A stretch of DNA of 60,000 nt from Liolophura sinensis (Eukaryota; Mollusca; Polyplacophora; Chitonida; Chitonidae), in NCBI RefSeq assembly GCF_032854445.1, contig NC_088299.1, positions 3,015,001 through 3,075,000 on the forward strand, given 5' to 3'. The notes beneath the pieces were generated by a model, which saw nothing but the letters and a program-made list of their open reading frames with translations, searched no databases and was not told the origin of the DNA. The translations under genes and the position numbers were made by a program. The stretch's first letter is position 1, and the number at the start of each line of letters is the position of its first letter. This document shows positions 1-12,900 of this stretch, one piece after another.

Positions 1-185
1 TTGAACTTGTATTAATAGAGGGATTACCAGTTTGCATCGAATCATGATGCCTTAGCAGAATGATGTTCTCAAACTTTACAAGCATGTGGAGAGATTCAAG
101 AATTTAAAAATATGAAAGATTTGATACAAATTGTACCTTGAATATGTTATTTGGTTTGTTCATTTTGTGTTGGGCATTCCCTGAA

Positions 186-610
186 CAAACAGACAAAGGC
201 TTCTGTAAGAGGGCCTGTTTGATCAAGTAGTTACCATGCTAGCACAGCACAATGACAAACAGACAAATGCTTCCTTAAGGGGGCCCCTTGATCAAGTAGT
301 TACCATGCTAGTGCAGCACAACGACAAACAGACAGACGCCTCTGTAAGGGGGCCCCTTGATAAGTAGTTACCATGATAGCGCAACACAATGACAAGCAGA
401 CAAAGGCTTCTATAAGGGGGTCCCTTGATCAAGTAGTTACCATGCTAGCACAGCACAATGACATACAAAGGCTTCTATAAGGGGTCTCTTGATCAAGTAG
501 TTACCATGCCAGCGCAGCACAATGACATACAGACAAAGGCTTCCATCCCGGGCAATGCCTGGTTTCCTCCCACCATAATGCTAGCCGCCATCATGTATAT
601 ATATATAAGT
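186..610 (+). repeat. About 69-bp tandem repeat ending in a SINE-A 3' fragment
   Basis: Five to six copies begin with (A)CAAACAGACAAAGGCTTC at 186, 256, 325, 393, 462 and 526. Each carries GTAGTTACCATGCTAGCGCA, which resembles the head of SINE-A. The array runs into SINE-A tail sequence (TTTCCTCCCACCATAATGCT) at 560-605. It looks like an internal expansion of a SINE. Confidence 0.75.
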
Positions 611-839
611 AAAATTTTCTTCATTACAGACCAGTAAAACACTGGTCATAGAATAAATAAATAATTAAATGGGTTTCTACCAAGAGTCTACTATATATAG
701 CTCTTGAACAATGAATGTTTAGTTGTTTAAATCAGTTTGTAACTTTCTCAGTACATCCTATGATAAATTCACGCGCACATGAATAGTGAGAATGTTCTTT
801 CCCGTCACTGATTGGTTAATGGCTTTTTGCATGTTTCAG

Positions 840-921
840 GTCATACAGATGTAATCTCTGGAGTCCGTTTTTGTCAACAGGATAAAAATCTGCTCTTCTC
901 CAGCTCACAGGACAGCGTGAG
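840..921 (+). CDS. WDR89: WDR89 exon a (first visible)
   Basis: The acceptor is TTTCAG at 834-839 and the donor is GTGAGT from 922. The exon starts two bases into a codon and ends with AG of an Arg codon finished in the next exon. It encodes (G)HTDVISGVRF followed by SSSQDSVR, the first half of a WD blade with the GH dipeptide. No earlier exon is recognisable in 1-839. Confidence 0.88.
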
Positions 922-3900
922 GTGAGTACCTGTAGATTGAGTGAATGAAATAATGTCTTAATGTAAGTTACAAATCATGACATAAGACATGCCAAGCAAA
1001 CCGGTTAGTCTGTTTTATCACATGTCTAAGGTATGTTGACCAATGAAATGGTTCAAAAAGTGTGAATGTTTTCTGTATGAGTGCTTTCCACCAATTTTGG
1101 GTGAGTATTGAAACCTATACGGCGATTATCAAAGGGAATTGTGGCCAGTTCACTCTCCAGGCATTTGATTGGTCTAACACCCTGAAACATACGGTATCAA
1201 TCTCTGTCTGATAATTAATCAACAAGAGAAAGAATCGAGAAAAGCCAAAGAGGATAGCTGCAGATGCTAAAAATTTCCTTGATACAAAATCCATGAATCC
1301 CAAATGCCAGATGTCCAAGAATTTCTTATCCTGACAATGTTATTTTTCATACCAATCTTGGTGAAAGCAATTGTGATGCCTGACGTCAATTTCAGGGAAC
1401 AGGACTGCTGTGACTCACTATGATGTCATAGGAAGATTGACAGTTCAGAAAGTTTGGCGTTAGTAACAAGTAAACTGAAGGCGCTATATTATACCAATCC
1501 ACCCGACATGATGGATGCTAAATACATGTATATGTATAAAGTATCCAAATATCCAGTCAAATAGTAGTTTCCTTTGTGATGGACAGCACAACGAAACAAC
1601 AACAACATGCATAGGTTTTCCGAATTTACAACCTTTTGCAGGTAAAATCATAGCATAGGCACTTTCCACCCCATCTAGAAGTGGGGACAAAAACTGCAGA
1701 AAGAGGTTCAAAGTACTTCTTGGAGCCTCTAGTGTTCTTCTAAAGATAGTCTACCTTGTGTTTAAATGTTTTCACTGCACAGTGCATTTGAATGGCAACT
1801 TGAGTAGAAAAGCAGAAAACTCCCTTGATCAGATGGTAAATGTGAAGACTTTCGCTTAGCCATCAGATCAAGGTAGTAAATGGAGTGATATAAAAGCGTA
1901 GTGATACACATTGTGTCTGGCTTATTTTAATTAAGTTGGGTTCAGTCATTGTTAAGGGCAGTAGTTTCCAAGACAAACTTCCTGAATATTTAAATATAGT
2001 TTGTCTGATATGATGTTATGATATCCCAAAGCTTACGCTTATTTTTGACTATTTTAGCTTGTTTTGAAAGTGTCAGTTACTGTAACATTTTATGCTGACT
2101 TTGCGTCTTGCCATTGTCATGTTGAAAGACAACTGTTTCTTGGCCGTTACTTGTTCTTGACATGATTTGGCAGAAATACTAAGCCAGTGTGGAATGGTGT
2201 TAAATCCTAATTGTTCATTTATTCCAGTGCTTTTATGTGGAAGATATGATGTCAAGTAAGGCAATTTCGCTAGAGGTCCCAAGGCTTTCAAGAACACACT
2301 GCCAGTTGTCGTATAGATGCTTGTGATTTTGCTGGAAATAATGTCCGCTAAAAAGGAATGACACAAAATTTGTTTCTGTACTGTCTCTGAAACCTGCTAA
2401 AGAGGTTTTAATACCGTACAAATTTAGGTTTGTTTACAACATAGGAAAGCAGCCCTAAATATATCATTTAGCCCCTCTTTAAAAGAGCAAATGCTCTGAC
2501 ATTCTTGTAGGCCTTCAGTAAAGGAGATGTGCCAAGCACTGGTTGGTTTAGCAGTATACCATGATAATGCTTCAGATCTGCTTTTGGCATAGCATGCCAG
2601 TGAGGCAGCACTCTAAACCAGCCTGTCAGTCTGCTATGATTTAGCCAAAATAATGCTGAAAGCAATGTTAAACTGAAAGCAAAACAAACAAATACATTAC
2701 TATGAATAACAGGAATGTTTTTTCATACCCTATACTCTTTTTGATCCTGTATTAGAGGAAAAATTCCTGATATCTATGTATTCACGTCTCCTAGCAACTA
2801 TTCAACTCTGTGGGCTTAAATTTCAAAGAATGGTTATGGTGGCTTATTTAATTACACACACATTTTTTAGTTACTGTAAAAAAAATGTAACAAATGCAGA
2901 TCTCATGTTACAGATGCTGGGATCTTAGAGCACCAACTAAAGCTGTCCAGACATTTCAAGGTAGAGTGTTATGAGCTTTACTTGTCTTTTTGAAATAGAA
3001 TACTACCCTGAAAGAGGAGCCAATATCTCACATGGAATTAACAGTAGTGAAATAGGAGCTGTGTTCAAAGTAGGTGGTTTACCTGCACAGTTTTGTCCCA
3101 GTGCTTGCCTTAGAAGTTATTTGCCTGTGTAACCTGCGGATGGTCCTGGGTTTCCCCCCTGGTCTGCCTGGTTTCCTCCCACCATAATGCTGGCTGCCGT
3201 CAAAAAAGTGAAATATTCTTGAGTACGGTGTAAAACACCAGTGAAATAAAATGATAAATATTTGCATGTGTACATTCAAATTAGTCTTTTTGGCTGAAGA
3301 GGCTCATCCATGTTTTTTATAATTGCATAATTGGGTATAGAATTTCTCTGTTCAATTTCTTGACATTGATCCTTGCAAACATCCTCACACTAGGTGTGGT
3401 CACACTAAAGACTGTAAAAATGGCACTTGTTGCTGCCTCGCTTGGCCCTCAGCAGTGAGAGGTTGAAGCAAGGAAACACGAATGGTTGGCCCAATGACTG
3501 GGTTGAGGGTCATGTCTGGTGTTGACGGGATGATGCTTCACTGGCGGCAACACTTTGCCAACATGGACTCGCTCTGCCACAAGAAGACAAAGCATGTGTA
3601 CACACACCTAATGACTCCTCATCATCAAATGACTGAAGGATTGTTAAGTATGACGTAAAACCCCAAACATATATAAATACATACATACAACCATCCTCAC
3701 AGGTGATCTATTTTCAGACTGTTGTGACTTTTCCTTGACAGGGTTTGAAGGTGTGAGCAGTATCACAAGCTTTGACCTGAGTTGTGATGGGCGTGTCCTG
3801 TGTGCGGGGTCAGAGGTCAATAAGGATGGGATGCCTTCCTGACATTCTGGTATGATCTTGTGGAAAGGAGAGAAATTTAGTTATTGATGAGAGTGATTGT

Positions 3901-6900
3901 TTAATGTTTGGGTTTTAATCCTGAAGATTTTGATTTACTTATAAATTGTTAAACATATGAATAAAAAATATCCCTAATGCTATCTATAAATTGAAATAAT
4001 ATACATTTCCAGGGTTGCATTATCTGTTTTTCTTATTAGCTCACATGTACATAGCACAGCAGGTGCTATTGCCACACCCATGCCTCAGTGTGGGCATCCA
4101 GTAACAGTTATTGTATTACACGTAAAGTTTGATCATGTTGGTATGTAAACAATGCACTTTCATAACATTTAGTGCATAAAATGTTAAACCTTAGGTGAAA
4201 TACATTAAAGCAATAGTAAGGTAAATGTAAACCTTGGGTGAAATACATTAAAGCAATAATAAGGTAAATGTTAATGCTGAAAAACATTAAAGCAATAGTG
4301 AGGTAAATATTAATGTTGATACCTCCAAAAGTACCTCAAATGTCAATCTCATATTTTGCATACGTGTACAAAGCACAATAACATTTTAGTGTCTTGTACT
4401 TTAGAATAGATGTCGAGGTAAATGTTCAAATTTGTCTCAAAAAGTATTGCGTGTATTGAGCTCAGGTTTTACACAAAAGTTTGTAAAGTACAATGTCACA
4501 AGGGGGTGTTTCATCATTGGTGCACTGTGTGCATATTAATTAGTACAAATTACACAATTCATGACTTAATCCTTCTCATATTAGAATCAGTGTGGTGGTA
4601 AAATGTTCAGGATGGTATCTCAGAAAGTACTGCATATTCTGAGCTCAGGTGCTTTAGCGGGACGGACAAAAGCCACCGCAGACAAAAACCCCATGGACAA
4701 AAGCCTTGTGGAAAAAGTCCTGCAGACCAAACCATCAGCAGACATAAGCTCCTCTATCAGTAGTGTAAATGACATAAGTTGTGTGCTTGTTTGAGAAAAC
4801 TATTTATCTCTCAGCAGTGTACTGAATGCTCGATCTCCATTCCAGGCTTATCTGAAAACTAAAGAAGTCTTCAAGTATGGTGAACAGTTGCTGTATTGCA
4901 GCTTGTGTTAGACTTTTTTTCCTGTTCTAAGAACACAGATTTTATCTTATACGTTAATTGTTCCTATCCCAGAAATATAATTTACATGCTATAGCCTAAC
5001 ATCTGTAAAGAAAATGGTTGATTCCAAATACTTGTAGCAGTGATGGTTTTAATCTCAGAAAACGAAAGAAACAAAACACGCCTGTTTCAATCTTTTAGAG
5101 TGTAGATGTTAAAAAACATGCAGCCAACATTCATTTTTCTGGATATCGGGGAATACTGTATAAATTTTAATTTACACAATTAATATTGAATGCTTCCAAT
5201 TTAACGTTAAGATTCATTTTATTTATCATATACATCCATGTAGGGCATATAAAATAAAAGAAAAACACCTAACCTATAAAAATAAACTATTATTTTTTAT
5301 TCTTTTTAAGAGTATTCAGAAATAATATTTATCTTGTTGAACCAGAGTGCCAGACTGGGATATGCTTTGAATGACAGATTCACAGCCTGCGGATGGTTGA
5401 GGGTTTCTCCCGGGCTCTGCCCGGTTTCCTCCCACCCTAATGCTGGCCGCTGTCATATAAGTGAAATATTCTTGAGTATGGTGTGAAACACCATTCAAAT
5501 AAAGAAAAAAAAATAAAAAAAATAAATAAATAAACAAAATCACACTAAAAGAATTCCCATTAACAAGTGGTCGGATATGTTTTGTCGGTTAATTAAGATA
5601 ACAGAGGTTTTATCCACCAGGGTTTTTGTACACCGAGGGTTTTGTCCACCAGGGTTTTGTCCATAGGGCTTTTTTTCCTTAGGGCTTCTGTCCACCTCAG
5701 CTTTTGTATGGTATTTTCAAAAAATACCATGGTACTTTCAAAATGAAGCAATTTTCACCCTAGTTGTTGCCTAAAATGAAAGAGGAAATGGTCTCGGTAA
5801 TGAAGCCTATAATACAATTAAACAGTCTGTAATGGTGATTTGGGGCAAAAAATTGATCAGTGCAAATCCAATCAAATGTTTGCTATTATTTTAGAATAGC
5901 CCAAATAATTAGCTTTCTCAAAACACCAGCCTTGTCTGTGCATATGTTTCCAATAAAAATCTGCACAGGTAATAAACTAAAATTTATGATGCAGATCACT
6001 TTATAGCTTTATCAATATTTAGAATCAGTTTAACACTGTAAATAGTACAGGTACCAGTCTAATGCGCTCTGAAAGACATTCATTTGTGTTGTTGTTGGTA
6101 AATAGAGAAAATTTGATGTGATTAATAAATGTAATCTTTTTGCCAGAGATCACTGGTATAGCCTCTTTAATGTGATTGTCCTGTTGCTGTTGTTGTATCA
6201 GGGACAGGCGTCATGGCGACCTACTAGGCTGTTACTCTGAGTGTCATCAGGACGACATCACACAGGTCTGTACTCAACACCCACCTCTGTCATGTCTGAA
6301 ATATCTGTCTACGGCAGTGTCACACTGTTCAGTCACGTAATCATGTCAAACACTTTGCCTTTAAGATTCCTCGCTGGCTCACTGTGTCTCTCAAGCCAAT
6401 GAGATTGCATGTTCAAATCCATCTCTGGCTGCTCTGAATGTGGCTTTAGATCAGTAGGTTTGTCAGGTACCTGACGGAGGACAGTGATTTTACTTCCTTC
6501 ACCCGTTAGCCCACGACCACTGCCATGTAAGAGAAAAGCATGGAGGTTGAGGTGTATTTGGATACAGGAAGTGTTGGTTCAAATTCAAGCCGTGAATAGG
6601 AAATTTGGAGATTCCTCTCTCTCCACTCTTTTCTGGGCCTGGAAGAAATAAAAGGCCAACGGTAACTCGTTTGGTATACAAATGGTATATAAACTGAACT
6701 TAATCTATAGGTGGAAGGTTGTGTGTTGTGTGGGAAATTTCTAGTTATTTGCCTGAGGCTAGTGGTTTACTCCAGGCCCTGGGACTGTTGGCTACCGTTT
6801 AAGGGAAATCTTCTTGGGTGTGACATTTAAAACTTAGTAAATCAAACCAAATCACATATGTGTATAATATCTTCACAGTATAATACATGCATTTCATGAG

Positions 6901-9900
6901 TGACCTCCAGTAATGCACTTTGGTAATGCAAGGTGATAATGATAATGCAAGGTGATAATGCATTTTGCAGTATGTAAGCCTATCAAAACAGATCACTTGA
7001 ATGTATTGAATCTTGGGAGATCAGTCTTCCATTTAAACGGCACCCAGTTTCTTAAAAATTTGTTAATGTTTATTTGGGGCCTGCACGGCTCAGTGGTTAG
7101 CATGCTAGTGCAGCTGGCTTCCTCTCCGGCCATATGTGGGAAAGTCTGCCAGCGTCCTGCGATTGGTTGTGGATTTCCCTCAAGCTCTGCCAAGTTCTCT
7201 CCATGGTATGAGCTAAATAATCTTGAGTACAGCATAAACGGCCAATGAAATAAATAGATAAATTTAAATCTGTTGTAATCATGGCATTATAACATAGCAG
7301 AATTATTTTCCAGAGGAAGAACATCTATAATATGTCAGTGTAAAACTTCAGAGAGCTGTCTCAGGCCTGCAGGGTCTGTGGTTGTATACTTTTAGAGGAG
7401 CAGAGTCGTATGTATTATTTTTGTGACCATTTCCACTGTTAGGATTTATTATAGCTGTCAAGATCAGAACTGTGTGTAACCGCTTTGGTGGTGTAATAGT
7501 TAGAGTTTTCATCCGCCTGGAATATAACCTGGGTCACGTCATACAAAAGGCTTTAAAACTGGAGTGTTTAGCGCTCAGCACTAAGAAGTTGAGTATGGAA
7601 ACAGGTCTGGTTGGCCCGGTGTCAGTACAGTGGGACTGGGTGGGGTGTCAGCGTGGACTTGCCCTGCCACAAGATGACACACGCCGAATGACTCCTTGTC
7701 ATTTGACAGTCTGATAATTGTAAAGTTCAACATACAAACCCAAGCATACATAACTATCTAGGTGTGAATGTGTTCTGTTTTTCACCAGGTGGAATTCCAC
7801 CCAACACAGGCTGACAGTCTTCTCAGTGGCTCTACAGATGGGCTAGTGTGCGTGTATGACATCTCGCAGAGCTCGGAGGAAGAGGCCTTGCTAAGCACAC
7901 TGAATTCCTGTTCCTCTGTTGTAAGTGTTTTTTGACATCCTAGAGAGGTTTTAGTAACTTTAAAATGTTAAATTATAGGGAATGATAGGGTCTGAATGAC
8001 TTTCCTGAATTGTACAAAAATTGTTTGTGCTAGAAGCACAGTTGTAAGCTTAGGAGGATTTTGTGGAAACAAAAGATTTCTTTTGTTTCCAACTCTGCCT
8101 GGTGTGGAATCATGCATGAATACTTCATGTCATTCATCTTTCAAGTGTGTCATGCTGGCTTCCTCTTCGGCTGTACTTGGGGAAGGTCTGCCAGGAACCT
8201 GTGGATGGTCATGGGTTTCCCATGGAAACTGCCTGGTTTCCTCTCACTATAATCCTGGTCGCCCACGTATAAGTGAAATATTCTTGAGTACGGCGTAAAA
8301 CACCAATCAAATCAAATCAGATCGTATCTTTCAAGTGTGCATGATGTCATTCAACCATTACTGCCTTAATTGGTATGTAACATTACTATATATATATATA
8401 TTTATTTGACATAAGAAATGTTATGACGTCACATTAGAAAAATTTTACGGCAACTGCTGAAGATTTTTGTTTCTGAGGAGGCATCATAGCTTTTATAGGG
8501 AGTAAATAGTGGTAGTCATAATCGTTTTAAGCCATGATCTTAGCTCTCTTCCATACTGTAACCTTTTCAGTTCATTTTAATATTTCCGCCTGTTTTTTCT
8601 TGAGACTGAAGTAGAAGGTAAGATTCTTGGGCCAGACTTAAGATGCATTTGCAAGATGCGCCTGGCGTAACGTCAGTGGCGACATGCTTGTATAGTAAAG
8701 GTATACGTCTGGTAAATTCACTTCACGCAGCGTCCAAACAGTTTTGTAAAACAGGTCGCTTAAGAGCAAGGGAAACGTCAGTTTGCTTGATTTTTCTTCA
8801 GTGGTAGTACTTTGTATTTATCAGACAACAGAGTCGAGCTTTGTTTACTTTAAATTTATTTTGTCAAATTTATGTTTTGAATTTTGTTTTCCTTTTCAGC
8901 AAAAAACAGGATGGTGTGGCTCAGACAAGCAGAATGTGTACTGTGTTACCCACATTGACACCTTCCATGTTTGGAATGCTTTTGAGGTAGTTTTCACTTG
9001 GTGCTTATATTATGTAAAAGTATTCACAGTATCCCTGCTGACTTGGCATGGACCAAGCTCTGCTTACCAGAAATGACGATACAAATAGGACTTCTTTATA
9101 CAAACAATAGAGTGTGCCATAATGTATCTGGGTTTTCCAATGTTCCACTGGCACATAATTGAAGTCGACCTCCCCCCCTCCTCCCCCTCCCCCCTCCCCC
9201 CCTCCCCCTCCCAAAATATTGGCTAAATTGAGTATGATCAGAATTTGATGATAGATATCCTTTTGTACAGAAGAAACTTTAAAAAAGTAAATGAGAACAA
9301 TTTAGGGGGACATTTTCACTTCAGTTCACTTCATCATTGTTGATGGTTTCTTGTTTAAATCCCAGTCCACTGAATGCAATGTTTTTATTTTAACAGGGCG
9401 ATAACTTGATCAAATTAACAGACATCAAGGAACGAACCAAGGTAAGCAGTTTGATTTATGTGTCTGTAGGCTTTGCAATTTAGACTGTAAGTCTTATCCA
9501 GTGCACACTTTCACTTCCTTTATCAACAGCTCAAGACTCTACACAGTACAGCACTGGATAAAAGAGTGGTGGAAATCCATTCTGCGGCAAGGAGGCACAT
9601 TTAAGTACGATGTTAAACCCCAAGCACTCACTCACTCTACACAGTACGTGAATCTCCTTGCTTCAGATATTCTTTTCCAAATTTAGGAAATCACAAAGAT
9701 CCAGCTTTATCATGGTCATGAGAAGTTTTTACTGTTTATGTGGCTAAAACACATTTATTACTCTGGTTGAGCCAAATCATTCTGATACAGTATTAATTTG
9801 AACTGCTTTGATGGACCTAATGGACCGAGCGTTTGCCTCAAAATCAGGAGATCTTGGATCCCATGTCAGGTCACTCTAAAGACTTTCAAAATAGGACATT

Positions 9901-12900
9901 TTACATGGTGTCATGTTTGATGTCTTCAACATGATACTTCAGTTGGACACAATATATGTACACGCACTTTCTGACTCCTCGTCTTCATAGGACTGAAAGA
10001 TTGATGTGCATAATGTAAATACATACAGTGTAGTAATTTTGATATCTGTAATAGGGGAAGTAACTCAAAATATTATATATTTTGCAGGGATAAAGTTCTC
10101 TCCCCTATATATGTCACTTGCACCTCTACAAAATGACTTACAACAAAAGGAAGAAATTCTGCTACAAATATAATAAAGATTTGGAAATAAACCCTAAACT
10201 GACATTGTTCAGCTCCAGTTTGGCTCAACTTCAGGCCTCTTGGTTTGCTGGGTATCCGTTACAAGACACATAGGAAGGGGTGTGGTGTGGAGAGGATGTT
10301 AAGGGTGCTGTGGGCTGTCAGCCTGTTTTTCTCCACGGGCCACCAGTGTAGAACAGAGAGATCAAAATAATAAATCAAACTAATTAAATTGAATCTATCA
10401 GTTGCATTGTCACATTAGAAAAGCTTCTCATGTACTTCGGGGCCTACGTGGCTCAGTTGGTTAGCGCGCTAGCGCAGCGTGATGACCCAGCAGTCTCTCA
10501 CCGATGCGGTCACTGTGAGTTCAAGTCCAGCTCATGCTGGCTCCCTCTCTGGCTGTACGTGGGAACGTACGTCTGTCAGCAACCTGCGGATGGTTGTGGG
10601 TTTCTCAGGGGCTCTGCCCAGTTTCCACCCACCATAATGCTGGTCGCCGTCGTATAAGTGAAATATTCTTGAGTACGATGTAAAACACCAATCAAATAAA
10701 TAAATAAATCTCATGTACTTAAGCAGGTGCTATGATTTTCACAGAGGCCTGCCTGACTTGCTTCACTCATACTAAGTGTATAACACACATAATAACTGGG
10801 CATCAGAATTGCTACTGTCAGGGATTGTTTTTCTTTGATCTGTTGTCATTGTCAGCAGTATTTTTGTTATGGCTACTTCATTACTGCATGTTTCAAATAT
10901 TCCTGCTTTTTTCATTAGTTTGTTTCTTAGATGTGTTTTTTTTCACCATATTTTCAGCCATGTAGATAAATAAACAAGTCAAACAGCAGAATGTATTAAA
11001 GATAATGTAGTTGAATTCGTAAAAACAAAAACAAATGGATGCTTGATGCTTTTTTTTTTCTTTCTTTTCTTGAGTATAGGTAGATATATTTGTTTCACTG
11101 TTTTCCTCTTTCAAAGAAAACCCATATTTGAAGACACAAAACAGTGTTTGCCAGCTGACTGAATATGTTTTATGGCCTTACACACAACTGTAATGCTTAA
11201 TATCTATGCCTGCACCTGTAAAAGTAAGCTGTCCTTCATTATACTTATGCTTATTAAAAAAAACAATAAAACCCACATGTATTGTTAACTCTCTGCCTGT
11301 CATTATTGACTTGTCTCCAGTTAGTGCACCTCCCACGACGTAAGCGACAGACAGGCTGCTAAACTGAGCCTTCGTTTGCCCTGGTTTATTGCTTCTGACG
11401 CCATAAACAGTCAGTACCAAGGGAGACAACTGGTGTTGCGTATTGTTTGTCTCTGTCAGGGGCAGTCATCAGGTGTATTGCATGCGTGTGTGGTCCATAA
11501 TACAGCTTCCTTAGTAACCGAGAAATGCCATTGTCTTCAGAACAAAAACAGAATTGTTGATGTGACTATTGTGTTTGTGTATATAAGTTTTTGTGTATTG
11601 GTTGATTGTTTTTGGAGGGGGGGAGGGGGGGGGGGGTAGTGATGCCAGATTGACAGGAAATGGTCAGCCTTTTGATGAAGAACAATGGCAAAATTCTGTT
11701 TGTGCTTAGTTTTTAAGTATTCATCAGGAGTGGAAAAACTAGAATTTCTCATTAGAATGCTTATCAGGAAAATGTGATGAATAATGTCATTTCAATGTTT
11801 TATTACTAAAAAGAAGGTATTCTGCCTTTTGCTTTTATTGTGTCCGCTCTCAACTTACATGTAGCTGTAAGTTGCAATCGGATACTGTTAAAAACTGAGT
11901 TGGTCACACACAGCAGTATGACAAATGAAAGTAGTTAATGCTATATTTTAAACAATGTTTAAAATTAACATGTCATTTGTTATTAGGATAGATATACCTG
12001 CCGTTAAAGTCAGCCTTGGAAATAGTGCATTTTTAAGACAGATGAAGGCCATCATATGCAACTGTTGTTTCCAAAACTTACATATCCCCAGCAGAATGTC
12101 ATCCTACGATCCAAACAAACCCCAAAACCTGTTTCTGACATTATTTGAAATTTCAGAATCAGGCAAAATGAGTAACAACTCTACCCACAATTTACATTGG
12201 CTACAATTTATGGCTTAATTTATGAGGCTAATGTAGCCTACATGTGAAATATGGTTAAAATCAAATTTCTCCAAAGCGTGAAAAGTTTAAAAAGTTCACT
12301 ATGTTCACTAACTGAAAAATACTGCTCTTAAATGGTATTAGTTAAGTAAACATAAAAATACATTTATATGATATTCTTGTCCACTCAAACTTGATAAAGA
12401 AAGAAATCTAATATCATTGGACAACCGTTTTACTGACAATGTTTACTTAGATTTATTTATATCTAAGAAAGTCAACAGTGTAATGTATTTTTAGTTCTGC
12501 GCTAAGGTCAGTGTACAGCTTAAGTACAATGTAGTGTGTGTTCACAGTGTGGTTGTGACATGCTCAGCACTCTAGTGTTGGGACCCTAGTTGCTTCATGG
12601 GACCAGACCATAGCTACACCTCTCTGTTAAGCTCAGTATTTGGCCACTTCCATACAAAAACATGGGTCATGCTAGTTGACATAACCTCTTTCCTTTGAGG
12701 CCTGAACTAAAGCTTTCTCCAGAGCTATTATTTTTGGACAGTGGCAGTGATTATCCTGGATGACAATAATATTGACTTGGTGACCAGTGGGTTTCTTAGC
12801 CTTTGCTTGTAGCACCACAGTCCTGACTTGACCTCAAGAGTCAGTACTCCTGGGTACTGTGGTGTAAAGTACTATGTAGAGAATGCTGACAACCAACCCT

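Noticed and set aside
1-839. An upstream WDR89 exon for the missing N terminus
   Set aside because: No stretch between an acceptor and a donor codes for a WD40-like segment in the required phase; most of 186-610 is tandem repeat and SINE.
3813-3820. Alternative donor GTCAAT that could bypass the frameshift in exon c
   Set aside because: Splicing from 3815 to 6202 gives an immediate frame change and a stop in the next exon, so it does not rescue the protein.
10440-10515. A tRNA gene at the start of the 10438 element
   Set aside because: A- and B-box-like words are present, but the sequence does not close into a cloverleaf and is flanked by SINE body and a target duplication.
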